A stretch of 56,553 bases of DNA from Bacteroidetes bacterium 46-16 (GTDB taxonomy: Bacteria > Bacteroidota > Bacteroidia > Chitinophagales > Chitinophagaceae): contig MKUN01000019.1 in the NCBI GenBank assembly GCA_001897835.1, positions 1 through 56,553 of the forward strand. Reading direction: 5' to 3'. A program made the position numbers and the translations under genes. Below are positions 1-8,555 of the stretch, piece after piece. Position 1 is the stretch's first letter, and every line of letters begins with the position of its first letter. The notes beneath the pieces are model-generated. The model saw nothing but the letters and a program-made list of their open reading frames with translations. It searched no databases and was not told the origin of the DNA.

Positions 1-945
1 TGTAATCGCAAAGGAGAGTTCCTTCCTGGGGTGCTTCGTCTTTAGTATTTGTCTTTGCTTAACCTTGTTGACGTGAGTGTAAATCTGTGTTGTGACTATA
101 GAGCTATGCCCAAGCATAGCCTGAATGTATTTAATGTCAACATCCTTTTCTAATAAAAGTGTTGCAAAAGAATGGCGAAATACATGTGGAGTAACATGGA
201 TTTTTATTTTGGTTTTTGATGTAAGCTTCTTGACAATGCCCCTAATTGATTGATCAGATAATTTCTTACCTAATCTATTTATTAAAAAATAGTTATCTGC
301 AGTCGGAATTCGATCAATTATCATTTTTCGATATTGCTTCAAAACTGCGATAGTTTCAGGATTACAAATTTGGATTATTCGCTCTCTATTTCCCTTCCCT
401 TTTATCCTAATAACACCGGAGATAAGATCGATATTCTCGTCTCTTAAATTGGAAATTTCAGAAACTCTACCACCTGTGGTGAATAACAGTTCAAGCACAA
501 CGATATTGCGTATTGCTTCAAAATATGAATACTTGTCTGATGGTTGTAGATAAGATTGAAAATTATATGCTCTACCATAAATTTGAGTAATTTCTTGTAA
601 ACTGAGCACTTTAGGCAAGTTTCTATCCTCTTTAATCCGTATTCTCATTTTTCTAAATGGGTTTACTGTAATCAAATCATCATATTCTAGATAATTAAAC
701 ATCGCTTTCGCAGTGGCAACTTTTCTTTTTATTGATTTTGGTTTTAAAGATGATAACGATTCAAGATAATCTCTCAACTGATTTTTTGATATCTCAGACA
801 CCAATAGAGGATACTGTTTTTGTTTTAAGAATTTTAGCAGTTGCGTTAAGTCAATTTGGTAAGCTTTTAAAGTTCTTTGGCTTAAATTTTTTTCTAGTTT
901 GCAATGAGTCAAAAAGTTTTTGATTGCGTTTTGAATTGTGTCCAT
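1..945 (-). CDS. tyrosine recombinase / integrase (3' end cut by window edge)
   Basis: Site-specific recombinase of the lambda-integrase (XerC/XerD-like) family, probably the integrase of the island. At least 315 residues are readable and no stop is reached before the window edge. An N-terminal SAM-like core-binding domain covers roughly residues 1-90. The catalytic domain shows Arg160 (TTGGRVSE), a KGKGNRER beta-hairpin, His254-x-x-Arg257 (HVFRHSF), His280 (LGHSS) and the nucleophile Tyr289 (QIYTHV). All expected catalytic residues are present, so the enzyme looks active. The start is the ATG giving MDTIQNAIKN, because the nearby upstream ATG is in another frame and soon hits a stop. The gene reads outward, towards the inferred tRNA end of the island. 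Confidence 0.93.
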   Translation of the reverse strand, partial: MDTIQNAIKNFLTHCKLEKNLSQRTLKAYQIDLTQLLKFLKQKQYPLLVSEISKNQLRDYLESLSSLKPKSIKRKVATAKAMFNYLEYDDLITVNPFRKMRIRIKEDRNLPKVLSLQEITQIYGRAYNFQSYLQPSDKYSYFEAIRNIVVLELLFTTGGRVSEISNLRDENIDLISGVIRIKGKGNRERIIQICNPETIAVLKQYRKMIIDRIPTADNYFLINRLGKKLSDQSIRGIVKKLTSKTKIKIHVTPHVFRHSFATLLLEKDVDIKYIQAMLGHSSIVTTQIYTHVNKVKQRQILKTKHPRKELSFAIT

Positions 946-1119
946 TTTGAATTGTTCATTTAAAAAAATTGGGCTTTGTGCCCCGGCTAGATGAAAATAC
1001 CATGTTTAAAACGCATAAAAAAAAGCGCGAACTATGTAGTTCCAGGTTGCTCCTACCAGAAACTACTAGCATAATTACTTATAACGCTTATTGAATGTCA
1101 AATTTCAGAACTAGCCAAG

Positions 1120-1145
1120 TGTCTTGTCCTAAAATAGGTTTACAC
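1120..1145 (+). repeat. IS3 left terminal inverted repeat
   Basis: Begins TGTCTTGTCCTAAAATAGG and ends TTTACAC. It matches the reverse complement of the right end at about 22 of 26 positions, including a perfect run GTCCTAAAATA. The transposase reads inward from this end. Confidence 0.9.
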
Positions 1146-1171
1146 AAAAAGTGAACCTAAAACAGTAAAAC

Positions 1172-1552
1172 ATGGACAACAATGTAAAGAATGCGGGGAC
1201 GACCAAGTATAGGGTTCGTTATACGGAGGATTTTAAGCACCAAGTATGTCTGAAGTTCTTGACAGGCCATTACACCAAGACGGCTTTGCAAAATCAATAT
1301 GGCATTAAAGGTAAATCCCGTCTGATGTCATGGCTCCGTGAATTAGGATACATTAGCGAAACTGGTATCCAATTTATGAGTTCACCTAAAGTAGCGAAGC
1401 CAAGGGCTTCCGAGAACGCATCAGAACATATACGGCACCTGGAAGATGCTTTGATCGATGCACAGTTACAGGCCGCGATATACCATAAAATGATCGAGAT
1501 CGCCGAGCGAGACTATCAAATTAAGATAAGAAAAAACTTAAATACCAAGTGA
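1172..1552 (+). CDS. IS3-family transposase OrfA (DNA-binding subunit)
   Basis: A 126-residue protein with the helix-turn-helix expected for IS3 OrfA: a YTEDFKHQVCLKFLTGHYTKT start, an NQYGIKGKSRLMSWLRE recognition-helix region (about residues 35-60) and a C-terminal helical, leucine-zipper-like part (HIRHLEDALIDAQLQAAIYHKMIEIAE). In this family OrfA binds the terminal repeats. It is also the N-terminal half of the OrfAB fusion transposase made by -1 frameshifting near its end. Its stop overlaps the start of orfB by four bases (GTGA). Confidence 0.93.
   Translation: MDNNVKNAGTTKYRVRYTEDFKHQVCLKFLTGHYTKTALQNQYGIKGKSRLMSWLRELGYISETGIQFMSSPKVAKPRASENASEHIRHLEDALIDAQLQAAIYHKMIEIAERDYQIKIRKNLNTK
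1531..1537 (+). promoter_or_regulatory. programmed -1 frameshift heptamer (A AAA AAC)
   Basis: In the orfA frame the codons AGA AAA AAC create the classic slippery heptamer A_AAA_AAC, 13 bases before the orfA stop. Slipping back one base continues as K-L-K-Y-Q-V-I-Q-E into orfB, a typical OrfB opening. This predicts a fused OrfAB transposase. Position and phase fit IS3-family frameshifting. Function is inferred. Confidence 0.8.
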
Positions 1553-2478
1553 TCCAAGAAGTAAAAGACAGTTACCCGGACATTAGCCTGGACAGGATCT
1601 GTCGGTTACTTGGTGTTAGTCGTCAGGCATACTATCAAAACGGCTGGTTTGAAGAAAAAGTTACGGCTGGCCAAGCCATGGTGCTGGAGCAGGTCCGCCA
1701 GATACGTAGCACACACCCTTCCATAGGGACAAAAAAGCTTTACGTCATGCTACAACCTCTTTTGCAAGAACACCACATCAAAATGGGACGAGATGCACTT
1801 TTCGATCTGCTCTCAGCACATCAGATGCTGGTACGGCGGAGGAAAAGAAGAGTGTATACAACGCAGTCGAACCATTGGTTCAAAAAGTATCCTAACCTGA
1901 TTGAGCAAATGGAGCTTATCCGTCCGAATCAACTATGGGTAGCTGATATCACCTATTATAAAATACCCCAGGGATACATTTACATCAATCTCATAACCGA
2001 TGCTTATTCAAAGAAAATACTTGGATACCATGCTGCTGACAATTTGGAAGCCGGTAACAATGTCAAATCCCTCGAAATGGCCCTGGCCACGCTATCATCT
2101 GCACCGAGCGATTTCTTCCTGATCCATCATTCTGACAGAGGCCTGCAATACTGCTCCAAGGAATATGTCAGGTTGCTGCAAGCACATAAAATTACCATCA
2201 GCATGACTGAGGATGGGAATCCGCTAAAAAATGCCATTGCAGAACGGATCAACGGCATTATTAAGCATGAATACCTAAAGTACTACAGTATTAGAAATAG
2301 AGCAGATGCGATGCTTGCCCTGTCCGAAGCTGTCCTGTTGTATAACCAGGAGCGGCCACATTGGAGCTGCAATCTTCTTACTCCCGAAACGATACATAAG
2401 GAAAAAATGGCAGCTAAGAAGTTATGGAAGAACTATTACAAAGCGAAGGGTACGAAAATTCGCGAGAAAAGTTTTTAG
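1549..2478 (+). CDS. IS3-family transposase OrfB (DDE catalytic subunit)
   Basis: A 309-residue catalytic half of an IS3 transposase. An HTH_21-type region lies at about residues 1-100 (DRICRLLGVSRQAYYQ, HPSIGTKKLY), followed by an rve integrase core. The DDE triad is visible as Asp133 (LWVADITYY), Asp196 (HHSDRGLQY) and Glu232 (KNAIAERING), with exactly 35 residues between the last two. The family consensus LYNQERPHWSCN and LLTPETIH follow. The start given is a GTG overlapping the orfA stop. The functional protein is probably the frameshifted OrfAB fusion, so this start may hardly be used. Confidence 0.95.
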   Translation: MIQEVKDSYPDISLDRICRLLGVSRQAYYQNGWFEEKVTAGQAMVLEQVRQIRSTHPSIGTKKLYVMLQPLLQEHHIKMGRDALFDLLSAHQMLVRRRKRRVYTTQSNHWFKKYPNLIEQMELIRPNQLWVADITYYKIPQGYIYINLITDAYSKKILGYHAADNLEAGNNVKSLEMALATLSSAPSDFFLIHHSDRGLQYCSKEYVRLLQAHKITISMTEDGNPLKNAIAERINGIIKHEYLKYYSIRNRADAMLALSEAVLLYNQERPHWSCNLLTPETIHKEKMAAKKLWKNYYKAKGTKIREKSF

Positions 2479-2562
2479 TTTTCAGTGATAGGGTAATTTA
2501 TAATAACAAGTAAAAACTCAAAAAAGGTGCTGTAAATTTATATCAGGACTAAAATATCAAAA

Positions 2563-2588
2563 GTGTAAACTTATTTTAGGACTAGTCA
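2563..2588 (-). repeat. IS3 right terminal inverted repeat
   Basis: Reads GTGTAAACTTATTTTAGG then ACTAGTCA on the plus strand, the imperfect inverse of the left end. The AAG target duplication follows immediately. Confidence 0.9.
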
Positions 2589-2611
2589 AAGCATTATGGG
2601 CTAAGGGGTAC

Positions 2612-2690
2612 GGGGATACTCCCCGCAAGATTGCATTTCGTCAAATAAAAAAGAAAGATAATATTTCGTCATTATGAAATGTAATCTTGC
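2612..2690. repeat. nested inverted repeats, transfer-origin-like
   Basis: A short hairpin GGGG-ATACT-CCCC (2612-2624) is followed directly by the left arm of a longer inverted repeat, GCAAGATTGCATTTCGT (2625-2641). Its right arm, ATGAAATGTAATCTTGC, lies at 2674-2690, with two mismatches over 17 positions. Paired short and long repeats in a gene-free gap of a mobile element are typical of nicking or attachment regions. No relaxase gene is visible in the window, so a transfer-origin role is only a guess. Confidence 0.45.
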
Positions 2691-2771
2691 AAAAACACAC
2701 AGCCAATGAGTGTTAGGGTTGAACCCCAAAAGCTGTTTGCACGGTGATCGCTAAACTAACCAACCGCCAAC

Positions 2772-2803
2772 TTATCCACAGATATACTTTTGACTTATCC
2801 ACA
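2772..2803 (+). other. pair of perfect DnaA boxes
   Basis: Two exact TTATCCACA nonamers (2772-2780 and 2795-2803) lie in the same orientation with starts 23 bases apart, roughly two helical turns. They sit in the gene-free gap between the IS and the STAND gene. Perfect DnaA boxes in tandem suggest a replication or DnaA-regulated site within the island. No replication initiator gene is visible, so the role is unproven. The rest of the gap (2691-2771 and 2804-2936) shows nothing else I can name. Confidence 0.5.
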
Positions 2804-2936
2804 ATTCGTTAAATACATAAAGCGAAGTCGTAAATTTGAAATGCTAATGTTTGAAAAGCGATTTCCGACTATGAGATAATTACACTTTACCGAGCCATTA
2901 ATCACTATTCATGCTTTGGCTATCAAAGCTCAATTC

Positions 2937-5900
2937 ATGCAAACAACAATTATCGAAAGCTATCTAAAAGCTATTGACCAAGCTACATTCCAAAAAATGA
3001 TGAACCATTTGCTTTTCTTGGAAAAGTATAAGTTCATAGGCTCACCGGGCTCCGTTGTTGGGAAAAATAAAACCAGTAAAGGTGCGCCCGATAGCTTTTT
3101 TGAAGATGGGGATGGCTTTTCATTCTGTGAGATGACTACGAAGGATTCGGGGTATGAAAAGGGCTTTTATCAGAAACTTGAGGATGATATCAAGCATTGT
3201 TTTGATTTTTCCGCAACAGGTATTGCCCCAAACTTGGTCAAAAATGTCATATTGTGCACTAATGAAGAAATTAGTGCCGAGCAATATAATTCGTTAAAGA
3301 CAATGGTACGTTCGTACAATCCATCGTCAAATTTTGAGACATATACCGTTCAAAACATTCCTTACAAATTACTGTATTATCCTGGCCTAGCCGAAAAATA
3401 TGTTCCTGGCTTAGGTACGACGGCTGGAGCTCTAAACACCTTACAGGATTTTGTTGCACTTACTGGTAAAGGAATACAGCCCTCCCTTTTAAATCCCTTT
3501 GTTGGGAGAGACGAAGAGATCGAACAGGCTACAGCTTTATTAGAAAAATATAACGTTCTAATTCTCACTGGAGGTCAGGGAGTTGGTAAATCAAAATTGG
3601 CTATTGAACTTGCCGAAAAATATGAAACAGATGGATTTGAAGCTAGGGTAATAGATAACAATCCAGTAGCTGTTTGGGACGATCTTCAAAAATATCTTTT
3701 GCCTAACAAAAAATACCTTGTAGTAATTGACGATGCCAACAAATCATTACTCAACTTGAATTACGCATTGCAATTTTTCAATGGTCGAGAAGATGGGACT
3801 CTAAAAATCATTATTACCATAAGGGACTATGTTCGAAGTGCAATTGACAATTTATTGCTTGACACTAAATATGTTGAACTAAAAATATCACCAATCAAGC
3901 AAGACAAACTTCATGATTTGATAAGAAGTGCTGTACCCAAGGGATACGTGATAAACGCTACTGGACTGCAACGCGTAATTTCGATTGCTAATGGAAATCC
4001 TCGCTTGGCATTGATGGCACTCCAATCTTTTTCAAAAGATAACGAAGACAATGAATTGGATAGTGTTTTTCAAATTTATGATCATTATTTCAAGAAACTG
4101 GATTCAGAGATATCTATTCTAAGTGACAAAAGAAAATTGTCCGCATTAGGTATAATTTCCTTTTTCGCGGTAATGGATAGAAACGATAAAAAACTTCAAG
4201 AATTCCTAGAAACGAACTTTCAGATTAACTGGAATGAACTTTGGGAAACGTTTATTGAATTGGAGAAAAATGAACTAGTAGATTTATTCGGCACCGATGT
4301 AGTCAAAATATCGGATCAGGTATTAGCAACTTACTCCTTCTATAAAACCTTCATCGATAATTCTACTGCGTCGATTGACTACAGCCAATGGGTCCTTCAT
4401 TGTTTGTCACCCTATAACCGAAAGATTTCGCGGTCGTTGACTGATTGCATAAATACCTTTGGATTCTATGATTTAAAAGAAGCAATCACATCTTATCTTA
4501 TTCCCATCCAGGACTCAATTACTAACGACAATGCGTCGGCTTACAAATTTTATACAGTATTCTGGATGTATAGAGAAGCGGAAACGCTTTCTTATATACA
4601 AAATTGGGTGAATTCATTGCCTCAAGAATCGTTGGGATTAGAGGAGTTAGTATTCAAGTTTAAAAACAATGACCACGTTTATGCAACGGAGTATTTTGAA
4701 TTACTCGTGCCATTTTGGAGATCCAACACCCACTATTTTAGAGAATCATTGATTATTGGCATCAATCTAATAAAGAAACAACCTTCCCGGATTCCCGAAG
4801 TATTAAAATTTCTAAATGACTGCATATCGTTTAATAGGTTTGACTATACAACCGATTACGAGCGCCAAAATATTTTTCTAGAATTAGTATCAGTTGATGA
4901 GAGTATGACTTCCGAACAGGAATATATTTATGATCATCTCTTCCTCTCTATTATGTCCACCCTGACCGGAACGGAATTTAATGACATTGTTGGGTTAGGT
5001 GATGGGGCAATGATGATGCATCGCTTTCATCTTGTTTATACACCGGCGTTTTTTGATTTGCATCAGAAGATGCTGCTACGTCTATTTTTATTACATAAAA
5101 AGTATAATGATGAAGTTCTAGACATTCTACGCCAACTTATAGTACACATTGATTACTTTTCAATGTCAGAGTTTGCGCACGAACAACAATTATTAGAAGA
5201 CTTTATAGAAAAGGATCTAAATTCAAACATCTATTCACATTGCGAATTTGTTCTAAAGTATATAGAAGTCCTTTCTGAAAACGGTCTTACTTCGCTAAGT
5301 AAGTTCCACAATTATTTGGATTCTCCCCTGGTCAAACTTGCAGCCATATTTGAGGTAGATCATTTCGAAAAGGACGAACTTGGCAACATATTAACGTTTG
5401 ACAAACAAGAGAAAGTTAGAGAGCAAAGAATTGCGAGCTACATCAAAGGAAAGAATTTGTCTGAATTGGCTGGAATTTTAAAGACAATTGAGCAAATGGT
5501 TGATGACGGAAATTCTTGGGAATTTGACACTTCCATTATGATGCTTTTTAGATTGCTGGCTGAGGAAGATGTTACCCTGTATATGCAGTTATTAGAATCG
5601 GTAATGGTAAATCAATATAAAATCCCTCTGAATTACGGAACAATTGTCTCCTATCCACTTAAGCAAAAGTTAGTTGAAATTCATCCCTTTTATAAACTGT
5701 TAAATAAGCACGACTATCCACAGAAGCAATATTGGCTTCAATTGTTTTTTGAGGCATTAGATCAGACCAATGTGTCAGATTTTTACTTTAATGAGTTTGT
5801 AGTGTTCATCGGCAAAATGAAACAGTGGGCATCATTCATAAATTTTGAGGATTTCACAAAGTTTGAGGAATGCTACCAAAATTATTTGGGTATTTCGTCA

Positions 5901-6731
5901 CTAGATAACTCACAATATTCAAATGTCATTCAATACCTATCATCCATATTAGTAAAAAATAGGGATATTCAAACTTTACATTTTGAGAGGTCGTTTTGCC
6001 AAAAGTGCGGCAAATATTATCTGACAAATCTCAACTTGTTAGTTGAAATATATAACCGCCTATTGGCTTCTTATTCTTCATATGACCACGACAATGAGGA
6101 ATTAAAAGCCATTTGTCAACTACTACCCGATTTTTTCTTACAACATTTGGAAAGCAAAATAGCTACGCAAACCTATATGTCACCGAAAATGGATAATATG
6201 AAGTTAGGGTTTGTTTGGGACCTTGAGAATCCTGATCAGTTAGTAGACAAAGGAATTGAACTAGTTCTAACCAAATCACCTCACTTTTCAGATTGGGAAC
6301 ATGCAATTAATATCTTTTTTAGATCTGCTAAGGGTGACAAGAAGAACGATGAAAAGATGCTTCAGTATATTGAGGATTATATTAAAGCCCACAAAGACAC
6401 ACCTGAAGATATCGCCCTAATCTTCAATGTCGTTGTTTATAGGTTTAACGAACAAATAATTCGATTTCTAAAGCAATTCCTGATTTTAAACAACGACGTA
6501 GAAGCAATAAAAAACATTTATGTAATCCGAAATCAGGGGTACTCAGGAAGCCGTATTCCCTATATCGAAAGGGAGATTAAGGTTTATGGTTCGATAATTG
6601 ACATGCTCTCAACCCTCCCTGAGCCATTGAAATATCTAAGACATAAGGAACATTGGGAACGGCAAATTGAATATTTAAAGCGACAGAAACAACATGAAGC
6701 AAAAAGCGACTTCAAAGGATGGTTTGAATAA
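2937..6731 (+). CDS. nuclease-STAND NTPase (nSTAND3/Avs-like defence protein)
   Basis: A 1264-residue protein with three parts. Residues about 1-160 form a PD-(D/E)xK nuclease-like domain: Asp52 in GAPDSFF and Glu65 in FCEMTTK give the D...ExxxK pattern. Residues about 185-400 form a STAND P-loop NTPase (NPFVGRDEE, Walker A GGQGVGKSKL at 212-221, Walker B LVVIDDAN near 262-268, arginine motif TIRDY). The last ~850 residues are helical and repeat-like, with one CxxC (FCQKCGKYY). Known antiviral STAND proteins sense phage proteins through such C-termini and activate an N-terminal nuclease. That role is inferred here. The ATG at 2937 was preferred over an upstream TTG at 2916. Only 12 bases separate it from the next gene, which suggests one operon. 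Confidence 0.8.
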   Translation: MQTTIIESYLKAIDQATFQKMMNHLLFLEKYKFIGSPGSVVGKNKTSKGAPDSFFEDGDGFSFCEMTTKDSGYEKGFYQKLEDDIKHCFDFSATGIAPNLVKNVILCTNEEISAEQYNSLKTMVRSYNPSSNFETYTVQNIPYKLLYYPGLAEKYVPGLGTTAGALNTLQDFVALTGKGIQPSLLNPFVGRDEEIEQATALLEKYNVLILTGGQGVGKSKLAIELAEKYETDGFEARVIDNNPVAVWDDLQKYLLPNKKYLVVIDDANKSLLNLNYALQFFNGREDGTLKIIITIRDYVRSAIDNLLLDTKYVELKISPIKQDKLHDLIRSAVPKGYVINATGLQRVISIANGNPRLALMALQSFSKDNEDNELDSVFQIYDHYFKKLDSEISILSDKRKLSALGIISFFAVMDRNDKKLQEFLETNFQINWNELWETFIELEKNELVDLFGTDVVKISDQVLATYSFYKTFIDNSTASIDYSQWVLHCLSPYNRKISRSLTDCINTFGFYDLKEAITSYLIPIQDSITNDNASAYKFYTVFWMYREAETLSYIQNWVNSLPQESLGLEELVFKFKNNDHVYATEYFELLVPFWRSNTHYFRESLIIGINLIKKQPSRIPEVLKFLNDCISFNRFDYTTDYERQNIFLELVSVDESMTSEQEYIYDHLFLSIMSTLTGTEFNDIVGLGDGAMMMHRFHLVYTPAFFDLHQKMLLRLFLLHKKYNDEVLDILRQLIVHIDYFSMSEFAHEQQLLEDFIEKDLNSNIYSHCEFVLKYIEVLSENGLTSLSKFHNYLDSPLVKLAAIFEVDHFEKDELGNILTFDKQEKVREQRIASYIKGKNLSELAGILKTIEQMVDDGNSWEFDTSIMMLFRLLAEEDVTLYMQLLESVMVNQYKIPLNYGTIVSYPLKQKLVEIHPFYKLLNKHDYPQKQYWLQLFFEALDQTNVSDFYFNEFVVFIGKMKQWASFINFEDFTKFEECYQNYLGISSLDNSQYSNVIQYLSSILVKNRDIQTLHFERSFCQKCGKYYLTNLNLLVEIYNRLLASYSSYDHDNEELKAICQLLPDFFLQHLESKIATQTYMSPKMDNMKLGFVWDLENPDQLVDKGIELVLTKSPHFSDWEHAINIFFRSAKGDKKNDEKMLQYIEDYIKAHKDTPEDIALIFNVVVYRFNEQIIRFLKQFLILNNDVEAIKNIYVIRNQGYSGSRIPYIEREIKVYGSIIDMLSTLPEPLKYLRHKEHWERQIEYLKRQKQHEAKSDFKGWFE

Positions 6732-6743
6732 AACTAATAGATA

Positions 6744-7550
6744 ATGAGAACAGAAAATGACATTTGCATGTTATGTCAGACGAATAAAGTGTCAAAGACT
6801 GTGAGGTCACATATTTTGCCAAAATTCATTTCGACTAAATTCCTGCAAACAAAAAGTGGACCACGAAAGGGCTTTGCAATTGGAGGTCCCAAAATAAAAA
6901 CAATACAGGATTCAGCTAAAGAAAAATACGTCCTTTGTGATGAATGCGAACATTATTTTAGTTTATTAGAAGGTTATGGCAGTGAGGTTTATAGCCTATG
7001 GCAACAAAAGCTTGGCACCAATGAATATAGCCAGACTCAACATTTTCCTGGCCTACTTCTCATTAATTGCGATACTGCCAGCCCTCAAGTTATGAAATTG
7101 TTGACCTATTCCATGTTTTGGAGAGCCAGTATTTCAAGCGTTGATGTCTTTGACGGCTATCAACTTGATGCTAATTTTGAAGAGAAATTAAGGGTAATTT
7201 TGCATGAAAATAAATCTGCTACCCGCCTGGAATTAATGAAGAAATTGGCTGGCAGCACCTCAGTACAACATCCATACGGTGTGCTTACCGCGGACAGTTT
7301 TAAAGATGATACAGCAAACATAGTCGTAGCATTGGATAGTACAAATCCATATACCCTAACAGTTGACAGATTCGCCTTCGTTCTGTTTGAAAAGCTATCT
7401 GACATTGATAAGGAGCTTATGAAAAGAGCGAGTAATATAGATAGTTCCTTGTTTAAAATTCAGGTAGTTCCACAACTCGAATGGCAAAGAAACATTGTGC
7501 AACCAGCAATAAATATTATTGCAAAGCAAGCTAACGGAAGCCGCAAATAG
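6744..7550 (+). CDS. zinc-finger (HNH-like) protein, CxxC-SHILPKF-CxxC family
   Basis: A 268-residue protein with a putative zinc-binding treble clef at the N-terminus: Cys8-x-x-Cys11, Ser22-His23-Ile-Leu-Pro26-Lys-Phe, then Cys65-x-x-Cys68-Glu69. The layout recalls HNH nucleases, but the second half of a canonical HNH motif is not obvious, so nuclease activity is uncertain. The rest is mixed helix and strand with no motif I recognise. It is paralogous to the gene ending at 9326, sharing SHIxPKF, IQDxxKExYxLCxxCE and a SxxWR segment. It lies 12 bases after the STAND gene and 20 before the next, so the three are probably co-transcribed. Confidence 0.75.
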   Translation: MRTENDICMLCQTNKVSKTVRSHILPKFISTKFLQTKSGPRKGFAIGGPKIKTIQDSAKEKYVLCDECEHYFSLLEGYGSEVYSLWQQKLGTNEYSQTQHFPGLLLINCDTASPQVMKLLTYSMFWRASISSVDVFDGYQLDANFEEKLRVILHENKSATRLELMKKLAGSTSVQHPYGVLTADSFKDDTANIVVALDSTNPYTLTVDRFAFVLFEKLSDIDKELMKRASNIDSSLFKIQVVPQLEWQRNIVQPAINIIAKQANGSRK

Positions 7551-7570
7551 AAAACTATGAAATATCTGTT

Positions 7571-8347
7571 ATGACGAGGAAATTACAGAAACACCAGAGA
7601 ATGGTTGGAACAATCATAGAGGTGGATGAAACCCATGTGAATCCAAATAGTGGCGTGATTGAGGTAAGTTTTCTATTTGATTTGGTTAAAGGCGAGCACA
7701 AAGCTTTTAATGCACATACTACTGAGTTGATTGAAAGTAAAGGAGTTCAACTTTCCTATCAAGGGGAAAATAAGATTCGTACCCTAGCAAGAGTACCAAA
7801 TTCTACTGGTAATTATTTTAATGATATTTTTCGACACATTATTCAATATAATTACTTGGTTGGTGTGGACAGTAATTCCCGAAAATACAAATCAGAAATA
7901 CTAACTGCAGCGGGTGCTATGTACTTTGTAATGACACCATTGGGAGGCTATGAACCAATCCCTATAAGTGATTTCAATACTTTTGATATTTGGGAGGAAA
8001 AGTATGAAAACAAAAATTGGGCAAGAGTAATTAAGTTTATTTGCTCACATCCAAAATATAATCCAAAACATAGAGTAGGAATAGTTGTAGACAGCGATCT
8101 CGGTTTACTACCCGACTACAATCAACGTACAAAACCTTTTTTTGAAAATATTTTTCTACCGGAAAACTTTCAGTTTATTTATGCAAGTGATAAGGCTAAC
8201 GATACAGTCCTCAATACTATTATTCGGTCTTGCCACAAACTAAGTAATGAGATTCTGAAAAATTTAGTATGTAAATTTGAGGAATTAAATGATGATTCTG
8301 CCTTAGAGAAATATAAAAACTACGTAAAGGCTATGAATGTTTTATAG
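7571..8347 (+). CDS. uncharacterised protein with conserved-looking acidic motifs
   Basis: A 258-residue protein I do not recognise. The first ~80 residues look beta-rich (TIIEVDETHV, IEVSFLFDLV). The remainder has acidic residues at the ends of likely beta strands: Asp100 in YLVGVDSNS, Asp174 and Asp176 in VGIVVDSDLG, and Asp207 and Asp211 in YASDKANDTVLN. This spacing resembles metal-dependent nuclease folds such as RNase H-like or PIN-like domains, but no family motif is exact. No signal peptide or membrane segment is seen. Its tight spacing behind the STAND and zinc-finger genes suggests a third component of the same system. Confidence 0.7.
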   Translation: MTRKLQKHQRMVGTIIEVDETHVNPNSGVIEVSFLFDLVKGEHKAFNAHTTELIESKGVQLSYQGENKIRTLARVPNSTGNYFNDIFRHIIQYNYLVGVDSNSRKYKSEILTAAGAMYFVMTPLGGYEPIPISDFNTFDIWEEKYENKNWARVIKFICSHPKYNPKHRVGIVVDSDLGLLPDYNQRTKPFFENIFLPENFQFIYASDKANDTVLNTIIRSCHKLSNEILKNLVCKFEELNDDSALEKYKNYVKAMNVL

Positions 8348-8555
8348 TATAGATTTCTATTTACTCTTGCCGCATTTTTTACCCTAACTTCCCGTCTATA
8401 AGTAAACTATCTTAACAGGCAATTCTCGGATAAATAAGAGTTCAACGACGAAGACGTCATTTAAATGTCCAAACGTGCATATTTTGACTAACTTCATAGA
8501 AGCAGTAAAAGGAATTATTATTTATTATCATCTATCAGCCTCAAAATGCTTTAAA

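Larger units (their letters stand above)
1120..2588 (+). mobile_element. IS3-family insertion sequence, complete
   Basis: A 1469-bp element bounded by imperfect 26-bp terminal inverted repeats that begin TG and end CA, and flanked by the 3-bp direct repeat AAG (1117-1119 and 2589-2591). It carries two genes, orfA and orfB, in the 0 and -1 frames, which is the usual IS3 layout. Ends, target duplication, frameshift signal and catalytic triad all appear intact, so it may still be mobile. The subgroup was not determined. Confidence 0.95.
1095..2677 (+). pseudogene. short open frame split by the IS insertion
   Basis: Removing the insertion sequence and one copy of its AAG target duplication restores an uninterrupted frame of 36 codons. 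It starts MSNFRTSQALWAKGYGD and ends KKKDNISSL, then TGA. An in-frame TGA sits directly before the ATG, so the frame cannot extend upstream. The product would be small and basic. I do not recognise it. Its second half overlaps the inverted repeats at 2612-2690, so this may be a mobilisation or attachment region that happens to be open rather than a real gene. Confidence 0.35.
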
